From Massilibacillus massiliensis (GTDB taxonomy: Bacteria > Bacillota > Negativicutes > FLKF01): a DNA stretch of 64,000 bases. Both the position numbers and the translations under genes were made by a program. The stretch lies in assembly GCF_900086705.1 (NCBI RefSeq), contig NZ_LT575483.1:1445534-1509533 (forward strand). Reading direction: 5' to 3'. Of the stretch, positions 8,442-15,579 are shown piece after piece; position 1 is the first letter of the stretch, and each line of letters starts with the position of its first letter. The notes beneath the pieces are model-generated. The model was given only the letters and a program-made list of their open reading frames with translations, searched no databases and was not told the DNA's origin.

Positions 8442-9854
8442 TCACATTACCCTGTACATATTCGATGAATCTTTTGTTTCATTCACCTCATACTGTTTTA
8501 GATTCATTTTGCTCTTATTTATACCTACGCCCTCGGTACTGCTTTTTGTTAACAATACCTTTACCGTCTGTATCATAACAACCAAGTCAGTAAATACATT
8601 GCATTTTTGAATATACATTAGATCATAAATTAACTTATCGTAGGCAGTGGTATTGTACTTGCCATAAACTTGTGCCATGCCGGTGATCCCTGGCTTTACA
8701 TTATGCCTATACACATATTCTGGTATTTTTTTTTTAAATTGATCCACAAAAAATGGTCGTTCCGGTCTTGGCCCAACGATGCTCATGTCGCCTAGAAGTA
8801 CATTAATCAATTGGGGAAGTTCATCTAGTCGTGTAGCACGCAAAAAATTTCCTAGTTTAGTGATTCTAGGATCGTTTTCAGCCGCCATTACCGGACCACT
8901 TTTCGTTTCGGCATCCTGCCGCATACTACGGAATTTATAAATTTTAAAGTTTTTCTCATATCGTCCGGTGCGCACTTGGCTATAGAACGCTGGTCCTGCG
9001 CTCTCTAATTTTATTGCAATGGCTGTCATGACCATAATTGGTGCTGTAATGATAAGTGCAACTCCCGAAATGAGAACATCTACGATTCGTTTTAATGAAC
9101 GCTGTTCTAAGCTTGGATTTAGATATTTAGGTCTAAATACTGGGATGTCATCAATCTTATCCAGTTCCAGCCCACTGCAAAATAGTTCATATACATCAGG
9201 AACAAGCAATACCTGCTTGTTTAACATTTGACAAGCATGCATGATTTCAGCTTTACTTTTTAAGTTTAAATCTGAACAAATGATCACCATATCAATATTG
9301 CTGATAACGCTCTTCCATTCTTCACTGCTACTGTCTGTACATACATAACAAATTTCATAGCGTAATTGAGACTGATGCTTTAGTCTGATAAAAATTCGAT
9401 TACACTCTTCTTCAGCACCGATAATTAATGCTTTGCGCGGCGCAATCAGCATTCTTTCCATACGCCAAAATGCATATTTCCAAAGTGCCAGAAAAATAAA
9501 TTGTAAGATTGCCGCAATACCTAGAACACTCCTGGAGTATGCAAACTCTCTAACAAAAAAGCTAAATGCCATCATAATAATGAGTAAGTTTAGAACAGAT
9601 ATACCTACCCCAAGTAAGATTTCACTATATCTTTTTTTACTTAATGAAAACAAGCCATGTACATTGAGCAAGATTCCAATCGTAATAATGCTTACCGGCA
9701 GCATCGTATGATAGATTTCCATATCCATTTGTGGTGGCCTGTAATAAAATATAAAGCTAACAGCTAAATAGGTCGACAGTATAACGATCCCTATATCTCC
9801 GCAAAGTAATACAAGTTTTCGCAGCGTCGGAAATTTTCTTTGCATTGCGATCAT
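8442..9854 (-). CDS. wbaP: Undecaprenyl-phosphate sugar phosphotransferase (WbaP/WcaJ family)
   Basis: It transfers a sugar-1-phosphate from a nucleotide sugar to undecaprenyl phosphate, the first step of repeat-unit assembly. The protein has 470 residues: four N-terminal membrane spans, a CoA-binding-like middle domain, then a fifth hydrophobic hairpin (VLISGVALIITAPIMVMTAIAI). The catalytic domain follows, with YKFRSMRQDAE, RLDELPQLINVLLGDMSIVGPRPERP and the late PGITGMAQVYGKYN. The polyprenyl phosphotransferase motifs are all present. As the most upstream gene of the locus it probably follows the promoter in 9855-9960. Its sugar (Glc, Gal or a HexNAc) cannot be told from sequence. Confidence 0.92.
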   Translation of the reverse strand: MIAMQRKFPTLRKLVLLCGDIGIVILSTYLAVSFIFYYRPPQMDMEIYHTMLPVSIITIGILLNVHGLFSLSKKRYSEILLGVGISVLNLLIIMMAFSFFVREFAYSRSVLGIAAILQFIFLALWKYAFWRMERMLIAPRKALIIGAEEECNRIFIRLKHQSQLRYEICYVCTDSSSEEWKSVISNIDMVIICSDLNLKSKAEIMHACQMLNKQVLLVPDVYELFCSGLELDKIDDIPVFRPKYLNPSLEQRSLKRIVDVLISGVALIITAPIMVMTAIAIKLESAGPAFYSQVRTGRYEKNFKIYKFRSMRQDAETKSGPVMAAENDPRITKLGNFLRATRLDELPQLINVLLGDMSIVGPRPERPFFVDQFKKKIPEYVYRHNVKPGITGMAQVYGKYNTTAYDKLIYDLMYIQKCNVFTDLVVMIQTVKVLLTKSSTEGVGINKSKMNLKQYEVNETKDSSNMYRVM

Positions 9855-10120
9855 CCCATCTAAAATTAAAATCCATAAAAATTTACTATTATTTTATCAT
9901 ATTCATAGCGCTTAATCTACAAACCTAACGCTAATAATACAATTTCATTTACATTATATCAATAAAAAGTCTAAAAAAGCCAGTTTATCCATAAACAAAA
10001 TATATATTATTTTGTTCGATAAATTTCATTTATGGATTTTTATATTGTGAAAATATATAAAGTTAGATTGTTATCTAAAAACAGATTATCTACCTTGACT
10101 TGTATTTCTTTTGCAATTTT

Positions 10121-10129
10121 TGCTATAAT
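10121..10129 (+). promoter_or_regulatory. Extended -10 promoter of the small hydrophobic peptide RNA
   Basis: TGCTATAAT is a perfect -10 hexamer with the TG extension. The predicted start near 10136-10137 coincides with the first base of the sequence that pairs with the 3' end of the RNA. No good -35 lies at 17 bases; an extended -10 does not need one. Confidence 0.7.
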
Positions 10130-10135
10130 TCACTT

Positions 10136-10353
10136 AGGTGCTACGATAACGGTAGGGGGTTAGTTCCCATTCGTGTTCTGCATTTTGCAGGAGGATGGGG
10201 GTGATGCCATGAATGATACAAATATAACGTTGTTATTTTTTATCATCTTGGTTTTAGCCATAAAAAAAGATTAACCGCCCAGCCTGGAAACTTTGCGGTT
10301 AATCTTTTAACGTAAGTTCTTCGGGAACTAACCGTCTATCGGTAGCACCCTTT
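10136..10353 (+). other. Folded mRNA of a candidate type I toxin
   Basis: The 5' and 3' ends can pair: GGTGCTAC (10137-10144) with GTAGCACC (10342-10349), GATA (10145-10148) with TATC (10337-10340), and GGTTAGTTCCC (10158-10168) with GGGAACTAACC (10323-10333). A second hairpin pairs CCCATTC (10166-10172) with GGATGGG (10193-10199) and TTCTGCA (10176-10182) with TGCAGGA (10186-10192). It buries the AGGAGG at 10189-10194. Both features recur in known type I toxin messages: long-range end pairing and a hidden ribosome site. Confidence 0.65.
10209..10274 (+). CDS. 21-residue hydrophobic peptide, candidate type I toxin
   Basis: It reads MNDTNITLLFFIILVLAIKKD: a short polar start, a run of 11-12 hydrophobic residues and a basic tail. 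This is the layout of small membrane toxins such as Ibs, Fst or the Bacillus TxpA/BsrG group, although I see no clear sequence match to any of them. GGGGGTGAT (10197-10205) directly upstream resembles the Firmicutes ribosome site GGAGGTGAT. An AGGAGG slightly farther upstream is locked in a hairpin, and a two-codon frame (ATG CCA TGA at 10204-10212) overlaps the start. The stop codon lies in the stem shared with the antisense RNA terminator. Toxic action is inferred, not shown. Confidence 0.6.
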   Translation: MNDTNITLLFFIILVLAIKKD

Positions 10354-10355
10354 AT
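10262..10355 (-). ncRNA. Candidate antisense RNA (antitoxin) overlapping the peptide mRNA 3' end
   Basis: From the minus-strand promoter at 10362-10390, transcription would start near 10355 and meet a strong intrinsic terminator. The stem is 14 perfect base pairs (10295-10308 with 10265-10278), followed on this strand by a run of seven U. The product of about 94 nt is fully complementary to the last codons and the 3' part of the peptide mRNA, in the convergent arrangement of TxpA/RatA and BsrG/SR4. On the plus strand the same stem has only four U and should terminate less well. Confidence 0.62.
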
Positions 10356-10361
10356 ATGTTT

Positions 10362-10390
10362 ATCTTAATCTTTATTTTTTATACTGTCAA
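10362..10390 (-). promoter_or_regulatory. Promoter of the antisense RNA
   Basis: A consensus -35 TTGACA (10390 to 10385) and a -10 TAAGAT (10367 to 10362) are separated by 17 bases, pointing into the 3' end of the peptide gene. A consensus -35 at ideal spacing with no minus-strand gene just downstream supports an RNA product. Confidence 0.62.
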
Positions 10391-10495
10391 GTTCATCATT
10401 TTATCCTAACTGCCAAAATACAGTATTCACATTGAATGCAAAAAGGACGTTTGTCATTTTATGATCAACCTGTTCGCAAAGCATATATAAGATAC

Positions 10496-10545
10496 AAAAA
10501 AAATCGAGTTTGCACCATACATATGGTTACAAACTCGATTTTTTT
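10496..10545 (-). terminator. Bidirectional intrinsic terminator after the DUF2922 gene
   Basis: AAATCGAGTTTG (10501-10512) pairs with CAAACTCGATTT (10530-10541). There is an A-run on one side and a T-run on the other, so it can stop transcription in both directions. It overlaps the DUF2922 stop codon. Confidence 0.85.
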
Positions 10546-10756
10546 ACGCTAAAGCAATTTCATCTGTACTTTTGATTACGATCTCCGCTACGCTTTCTAG
10601 TTTCCCTTTATCGCTGGTAAAAATCGCTTTGCTTACGATTTCTTCCATCACTGCGGAAACTTGCGCTTTGGTTAGATCGTCTTTGGGATCAGCTAGGGTA
10701 AGTGTGACTTCTTTGCCTAAGTCAGTTTTAAAGACCATGTTAAGTTTTTTCGTCAT
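10544..10756 (-). CDS. DUF2922 family protein
   Basis: The 70-residue protein (MTKKLNMVFKTDLGKEVTLT..., ending STDEIALA) matches the DUF2922 pattern: a beta-strand start, LADPKDDLTKAQV, then a short helix and a final strand. The function of this Firmicutes family is unknown. It follows the DUF1659 gene by 36 bases, the usual pairing of these two families. A broken second copy lies at 15285-15448. Confidence 0.85.
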   Translation of the reverse strand: MTKKLNMVFKTDLGKEVTLTLADPKDDLTKAQVSAVMEEIVSKAIFTSDKGKLESVAEIVIKSTDEIALA

Positions 10757-10792
10757 TTTTTCTGCCCCCTTCCTTTTTTAGGTTTTAAACTC

Positions 10793-11017
10793 TTACTGTT
10801 CTGCAAGTGCGGCTACGTCTTGACGTGATACTGCTTCTACCGGATTTTTCTGCAATGCTGCGATTGCTGTACCGATTGCGTATACTTCGCTGTCGGCTGC
10901 GGCTGGATTCAGTCCGTTAAAACTTCTTTGTGCATAAACCGGCTCACCCTTTGCATTGGTTTTCGTTTGCACTTTGATGATGAGTTTCGCACTTTGACTC
11001 GTTTTTACTACTGCCAT
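10793..11017 (-). CDS. DUF1659 family protein
   Basis: The protein has 74 residues, MAVVKTSQSAKLIIKVQT..., then GEPVYAQRSFNGLNPAAADSE and VYAIGTAIAALQ. This is the DUF1659 pattern of short Firmicutes proteins of unknown function that accompany DUF2922. The start is ATG 11017 because AAGGAGGTGATC, a near-perfect ribosome site, lies just before it; the frame opens six codons earlier without such a site. Confidence 0.85.
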   Translation of the reverse strand: MAVVKTSQSAKLIIKVQTKTNAKGEPVYAQRSFNGLNPAAADSEVYAIGTAIAALQKNPVEAVSRQDVAALAEQ

Positions 11018-11197
11018 GCTGATCACCTCCTTCACTATACTACATTCCGTGAAGGAGGATTTTTAAACGAATTTTATAAAAATAAAAAATAAGGTATAGC
11101 AATCAGCAATACTGCCACATGCTATACCCTATTCTACGATTCTACACAAACCATAATTATCACTATTCTAACTCATAAAAGCATATTATCAAATCAT

Positions 11198-12871
11198 CTA
11201 GCTTTTTAGATCTATATCATAATTCTGGTTATGATATATTCTCTTTCTTTGTGGATTAAAATTCTTATTAATTAAGCTTCTCGTCTCATCAAATTCTGGT
11301 GTCTTAATGTCAGATAAATCTAATAATGTATGTATTAGATCATCTGTCATATATGGTTTTTCTGTAGAATTTCTAATTTGTTCCACTTTTCCACTATATT
11401 TTTCACTGAATAAATCAGAAGTCCATATTATCATCGGAATTTCAACCATATATTTGCTGCCATTATCTTCTGTATGACCAGCAAAATCGCGATAATCATA
11501 TACCTCCTCTCCATGATCTGAAAGATATATAACAATAGCCTCTTCATTTTTAAATCTATTTATAATTTGTTGAATAATGTAATCATTATATAAAACTGCA
11601 TTATCGTATTTCGCAATAGTCTGTTTTTTATCACTATCAAAATCTGACTTAATGTCTTGTTCATGAAAAACATTATATTCCTTTGGATATCTTTTATGAT
11701 AAGCGCCATGAGTCCCCATCAAATGTATAACAAAAAAATTCTTTTCTACTTTGTTTTCTAGCTCTTTATCTAGAATTGGCAGTAATAACTCGTCATAAAC
11801 CTCATCATCTTCATTTGAATCTCTATAGCGAGTAAATACTTTACGATTACTTAAGTTTGAAAAAATTTGCGCTACATTACCCCAAATTCCAGAACTTTCC
11901 TGGTTGGACAACCAATATGTTTTGTATCCAGCCTGCTTAAAGATACTCACTATATTATTGTTAGTATACCAAGGTTCTTCAGACTCAAAATTACAGAAAG
12001 TAAATAATTTACTTATTACCGGACTAGTATGAGAATGAGGGCTAATGATATCTTTAAAAATAAAAAGTTTTTGCTGTTCCTGCATTCTTTTCAAATTTGG
12101 CGTTGTATTATTGTAGTAATCATATATGCTCATATGATTACGATTGGTAGATTCACCAACAATAAATACAATATTTTTAATTTGTGCTTTATTTTCAGTA
12201 ATAACTGGTTGATCATTCAATTTTGAATATAAATTTTCATATTCATTTATATTTTTCATTGCGACTTTTGTAGAAGCATATACTCTAGGAAGTAAAAACT
12301 CCTCATCATAGTCATTATAAATATAAACACCTCTAATTGTACATATCGCACCTACAATTAACATGACTAGTAATCCTTTTTGCAGTTTCACAATACCTAT
12401 TTTCTTTATATATCTCCCCAAAAAATATATAAAAGATAAGAAAATTCCTATAAAAGCAACTACCAATAGCACCATTGAAAGATTGATGTATGTATTTAAA
12501 AATTCTATAGCCTCTCGTTGATTTGTCTCCAATATAACATTAATTATCCCTGCGCCGATACTCGTCTTATAATAATACACAATGAAAGATTCGACTAAAA
12601 ATAAAATCGATAATATACTAATAAGTAAAAACTTTAAAAGATTTTTTACATAATTGCTATGAATTAAGTTTATAATCACTCCAAAACAAAATGATATGAA
12701 AATTGCACTAAATGTATAATTCACTAATTTTGAAATTTTACCAGATTCAATTAAGAAGAACATATGCGTTGCAAAATTAAAGAAAAACACAAGTAAGATA
12801 AACCTTATTTCTTTCTGAAAAACGTTCGTACAGATCATTATAAACTTTTGAAAATAGTTTCTAATTGACAC
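11198..12871 (-). CDS. Phosphoethanolamine transferase-like membrane sulfatase (EptA/CptA family)
   Basis: It probably adds phosphoethanolamine to lipid A or core on the outer face of the inner membrane. The protein has 557 residues. Five hydrophobic spans fill residues 20-185. The alkaline-phosphatase-like domain follows, with VGESTNRNHMSIY (nucleophile Thr242), SPHSHTSPVISKLFTF, FFVIHLMGTHGAYHKRYP, and the metal ligands in YLSDHGEEVYDYRDFAGHTEDN. The start is GTG 12871, eight bases after AAGGAG. It stands alone, divergent from the GDPD-like gene. Neighbouring WaaP-like kinase and LPS genes support an LPS target. Polymyxin-type resistance would be a known consequence in other bacteria, but is not shown here. 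Confidence 0.85.
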   Translation of the reverse strand: MSIRNYFQKFIMICTNVFQKEIRFILLVFFFNFATHMFFLIESGKISKLVNYTFSAIFISFCFGVIINLIHSNYVKNLLKFLLISILSILFLVESFIVYYYKTSIGAGIINVILETNQREAIEFLNTYINLSMVLLVVAFIGIFLSFIYFLGRYIKKIGIVKLQKGLLVMLIVGAICTIRGVYIYNDYDEEFLLPRVYASTKVAMKNINEYENLYSKLNDQPVITENKAQIKNIVFIVGESTNRNHMSIYDYYNNTTPNLKRMQEQQKLFIFKDIISPHSHTSPVISKLFTFCNFESEEPWYTNNNIVSIFKQAGYKTYWLSNQESSGIWGNVAQIFSNLSNRKVFTRYRDSNEDDEVYDELLLPILDKELENKVEKNFFVIHLMGTHGAYHKRYPKEYNVFHEQDIKSDFDSDKKQTIAKYDNAVLYNDYIIQQIINRFKNEEAIVIYLSDHGEEVYDYRDFAGHTEDNGSKYMVEIPMIIWTSDLFSEKYSGKVEQIRNSTEKPYMTDDLIHTLLDLSDIKTPEFDETRSLINKNFNPQRKRIYHNQNYDIDLKS

Positions 12872-12972
12872 AATGACAACTCCTTAAACATGCTAGTTTA
12901 AATTTTACAAATAATTTTTCTATAAAATAAGATTAATTCATATTAAAAATGAATTGACTTGTAATAGCATAT

Positions 12973-13018
12973 AAAATAAAAAATAATAGATTCGTATGAA
13001 CCTATTATTTTTTATTTT
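12973..13018. terminator. AT-only inverted repeat between divergent genes
   Basis: Perfect 17-base arms (12973-12989 and 13002-13018) flank a 12-base loop. It sits between two divergent genes, where a terminator is not expected. The surrounding 12872-13185 otherwise holds only promoter-like sequence, including a possible plus-strand -10 TATAAT at 13117-13122. Confidence 0.45.
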
Positions 13019-13185
13019 GCCTAACTATTGTATATTATTTTACTGTATGTGTAAACATTGGCTGTTTTGAGGAAATAATCTTTCTCTTTTTCAAATTGTA
13101 AATTGATAAAGGAATTTATAATTTGTTGCAGAAATGAATGTAAGAATATAGTTTTAATTTAACACAAAGTCAGGTGGAATAAAAT

Positions 13186-13974
13186 TTGAAAAAATCTATA
13201 ATTCTTATTGTGCTAATCATTAGCACTGTTAGTCTACTTTTTTTAAAAAAAGACTCACTAACAGAATCAGCTTTAAATCGCATATCTCGTATGCATGGAG
13301 ATTCATATATTCAGCAACTATATCCAATTTCTGAAAAATTCTGGTTACATAGAAGTAATAGCCTGGAAAAAATAGAAGAGTTGTCTGATAAATACAATGG
13401 TATAGAATTAGATATCATTTTTTATAGCAAAGAAAATAATTTTGATGTATCACACGATTCAAATGAACGAATTGATTACCCATTAAATTCTTTTTTTGAA
13501 TTTTTAAGTAACACTGAAGATAAGATTTGGTTAGATTTTAAAAATTTAAATATAAATAATGCTATTGAATCTTTGAATTTATTAGATCATTTATTAAATC
13601 GTAACAATATTGATAAAAGCAGGATAGTCATAGAAAGCCATGACTACAAAGCACTTAAATACTTTAAAGACAATGGCTATTATACCTCTTTCTATTGTCC
13701 AGTAGATGATAAATATCTGACTACAGAAAATGGAAAAAACTCATTTATATCAATCGTATCAAAAGTTGCTGACTCCGGGAATGTAAATGCTGTTTCGTTT
13801 CCAATTGCTTATTATCCATTAATAAAAAGTACAAATATAAAAACCGATTTATTAACATGGAAAGAAAACAAAAAATGGTATGCTTTTTATCTTGATCCGA
13901 ATTTTAAAAAAGTACTTATTGATCCACAAGTAAAAGTAATATTAGTAAAAGATTCTGCCAAAGTAAATCGCTAA
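13186..13974 (+). CDS. Secreted or membrane-anchored GDPD/PLC-like protein
   Basis: The protein has 262 residues: an N-terminal hydrophobic anchor (IILIVLIISTVSLLFL, 4-19), then WLHRSNSLEKIEELSDKYNGIELDIIFYS..NNFDVSHD (about 53-91). His-Arg, Glu-x-Asp and His-Asp at these spacings are the metal and catalytic residues of the glycerophosphodiester phosphodiesterase / FAM151-like TIM barrel. WLDFKN and IVIESHDYKALKYF follow as further barrel strands. The start is TTG 13186, eight bases after AGGTGG. The substrate is unknown; the place between EptA-like and LPS genes suggests an envelope role. A hairpin terminator follows at 14071-14116. Confidence 0.65.
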   Translation: MKKSIILIVLIISTVSLLFLKKDSLTESALNRISRMHGDSYIQQLYPISEKFWLHRSNSLEKIEELSDKYNGIELDIIFYSKENNFDVSHDSNERIDYPLNSFFEFLSNTEDKIWLDFKNLNINNAIESLNLLDHLLNRNNIDKSRIVIESHDYKALKYFKDNGYYTSFYCPVDDKYLTTENGKNSFISIVSKVADSGNVNAVSFPIAYYPLIKSTNIKTDLLTWKENKKWYAFYLDPNFKKVLIDPQVKVILVKDSAKVNR

Positions 13975-14070
13975 AAATCTTCCCTCATACAAATAACGTT
14001 GACTTTTTAATAAATTTTTGTATAATAAACCAATCACTTACAATAAATATTTAATAGAATAATTTTATAA

Positions 14071-14116
14071 TATATAAGAACAACCAATGGAAAAATCCAT
14101 TGGTTGTTCTTATATA
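14071..14116. terminator. Perfect 20-bp-arm hairpin
   Basis: The arms 14071-14090 and 14097-14116 are exact reverse complements around a 6-base A-rich loop, downstream of the GDPD-like gene and upstream of the DUF535 promoter. It is symmetric and could terminate in either direction. The rest of 13975-14294 holds only the promoter at 14138-14167. Confidence 0.75.
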
Positions 14117-14137
14117 AACTAATATTTTTAATAAAGC

Positions 14138-14167
14138 TTGTATTATTTTTCTCTAATATGGTATAAT
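14138..14167 (+). promoter_or_regulatory. Promoter of the DUF535 gene
   Basis: TTGTAT (14138-14143) and TATAAT (14162-14167) are spaced by 18 bases, upstream of the VirK/YbjX gene. Confidence 0.55.
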
Positions 14168-14294
14168 TCTTTCTTATAAGAAATATTTAGGAAATATTAT
14201 ATGCACTGCTATATTTAGAAGTATATCCAAAAACAAAATACCACTTTATACAACAACATAATTACTAAATTTATTTGTAAGGGAATGTTTCAAA

Positions 14295-15209
14295 ATTAAA
14301 AATTTTTATACATTAGGAAAACAAATTTACAATAAACAAAATAGTCGCTCCATTCTATTCGCGCTTAGATCGTTATGGCATCGTAATGCAATCTTAAATT
14401 TAAATGAATTTTTCCAATCAGATTCTCTACGACAAAAAATCATTGAAAGTAATCTTTTTATTTTTACACAATTAACACGTCCAGTTTTTTATAAAAATTC
14501 TAGCGCTCTTGAAAGATTCAACATCATCACCAAACATTTTTGCTTCATGGAAAAAATGTTTGGTGATAATGTTGTAAAAAATATTTACTTAGAATCAGGA
14601 GTCTGTCTTTGGGCAGAAAGTTATAAAGAACAAACACTATCTTTGAACTTAAAATTTTGTAAAAGTGAAATTAGAGAGGGATTACTTACTTTAGGATTAA
14701 AGCTCGACAATAAAAGTATATACCATATAAATTTTTGGATTACTTCTAATGCAAATCGGAATGCTATTTTAAACATCGGAACTCTGCAAGGATCCCGAAA
14801 TGGACTGGCAATTAACAAAGAACTTACCAAACATTTCTTCGGATACCGTCCAAAAAATTTAGTCGTGTACGCTTTGCGTATAATAGCACAATCTCTATCT
14901 ATCGACAAAATTTACGCTGTATCTGATTATGGGTTTTATGCAAATAATCATATCCCTTGGAATCGAAAAATTCAACCGAATTTAAATAAATTTTGGGAAG
15001 AGATTGAGGGTATACATTCTGAAGACCAACGTTTTTTTTCGATTCCTCTAATCGAAACTAGAAAAAGTATAGAAGAGGTGGCTTCTCATAAGCGTAACCT
15101 TTATAGAAAACGTTTTGCTGTACTAGATAAAATAGCAGAGGATATTTTGACTACATTAGATTTATCACTTAAAGTAAAAATAAAGAAACAAACAGAAACA
15201 ATTTGCTAA
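14295..15209 (+). CDS. VirK/YbjX family protein (DUF535), start codon irregular
   Basis: The first ATG of this frame is at 14547 (220 residues), but the frame is open from 14262. The upstream codons read as true family sequence: KNFYTLGKQIY, then LRSLWHRNAI, SLRQKIIESN and LTRPVFYKN. DUF535 proteins have about 300 residues, so the gene is nearly full length from about 14295. No ATG, GTG or TTG exists in the upstream part. Either ATT 14295 is used (AAGGGA lies 10 bases before it), or a one-base slip in the A/T-rich run at 14292-14310 separates it from the out-of-frame ATG at 14285. VirK/YbjX proteins are linked to envelope modification and peptide resistance in enterobacteria. Confidence 0.75.
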   Translation: MKNFYTLGKQIYNKQNSRSILFALRSLWHRNAILNLNEFFQSDSLRQKIIESNLFIFTQLTRPVFYKNSSALERFNIITKHFCFMEKMFGDNVVKNIYLESGVCLWAESYKEQTLSLNLKFCKSEIREGLLTLGLKLDNKSIYHINFWITSNANRNAILNIGTLQGSRNGLAINKELTKHFFGYRPKNLVVYALRIIAQSLSIDKIYAVSDYGFYANNHIPWNRKIQPNLNKFWEEIEGIHSEDQRFFSIPLIETRKSIEEVASHKRNLYRKRFAVLDKIAEDILTTLDLSLKVKIKKQTETIC

Positions 15210-15232
15210 AAGCACTTTTTCAAAAAAATAGA

Positions 15233-15278
15233 GAGGCTGTCGCATTAAGCGTCTTCAACGCTAACGATAGCCCCATTT
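15233..15278. terminator. Bidirectional terminator
   Basis: GAGGCTGTCG (15233-15242) pairs with CGATAGCCCC (15265-15274) with one GU pair, extended by AAGCG/CGCT inside. T-rich runs flank it in both directions. It serves the DUF535 gene on plus and the remnant DUF2922 gene on minus. Confidence 0.7.
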
Positions 15279-15284
15279 TTATTT

Positions 15285-15448
15285 TTACGCTAAAGCAGCT
15301 TCATCTATACTTTTGATTATGATCTCCACTACGCTTTCTAATTTTCCTTTATCACTGGTAAAGATCGCTTTGCTCACGATTTGTTCCATCACGGCTGAAG
15401 CTTGGCATTTGGTTAAATCGTCTTTGGGATCAGCTAGGCTGAGTGTGA
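15285..15448 (-). pseudogene. 3' fragment of a second DUF2922 gene
   Basis: The sequence is clearly homologous to the 3' two thirds of the DUF2922 gene at 10544-10756, including the stop codon and the final ALA. Homology ends abruptly at about 15448, where the sequence becomes the promoter region of the next gene. The N-terminal third, start codon and ribosome site are missing, so it is a dead copy. Confidence 0.8.
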
Positions 15449-15464
15449 TATGGAAATTTTATGC

Positions 15465-15494
15465 TTGTGGTATTTTGTAAATTTCTGCTATACT
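15465..15494 (+). promoter_or_regulatory. Promoter of the WaaP-like kinase gene
   Basis: TTGTGG (15465-15470) and an extended -10 TGC-TATACT (-10 at 15489-15494) are spaced by 18 bases. They begin exactly where homology to DUF2922 ends. Confidence 0.5.
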
Positions 15495-15579
15495 TGATAC
15501 AGATATTATGAAAAATAGTATACTTTCCCTATTTCGCAATATTACGAAATCCAAAGATCAAGGAGACTAAATACATACA

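Noticed and set aside
9987-10036. Inverted repeat TCCATAAA...TTTATGGA as a terminator or operator
   Set aside because: The arms are short in very AT-rich DNA with competing pairings, so I could not give it a function.
10572-10781. Plus-strand 69-codon frame opposite the DUF2922 gene
   Set aside because: The minus-strand gene is supported by family pattern, ribosome site and terminator.
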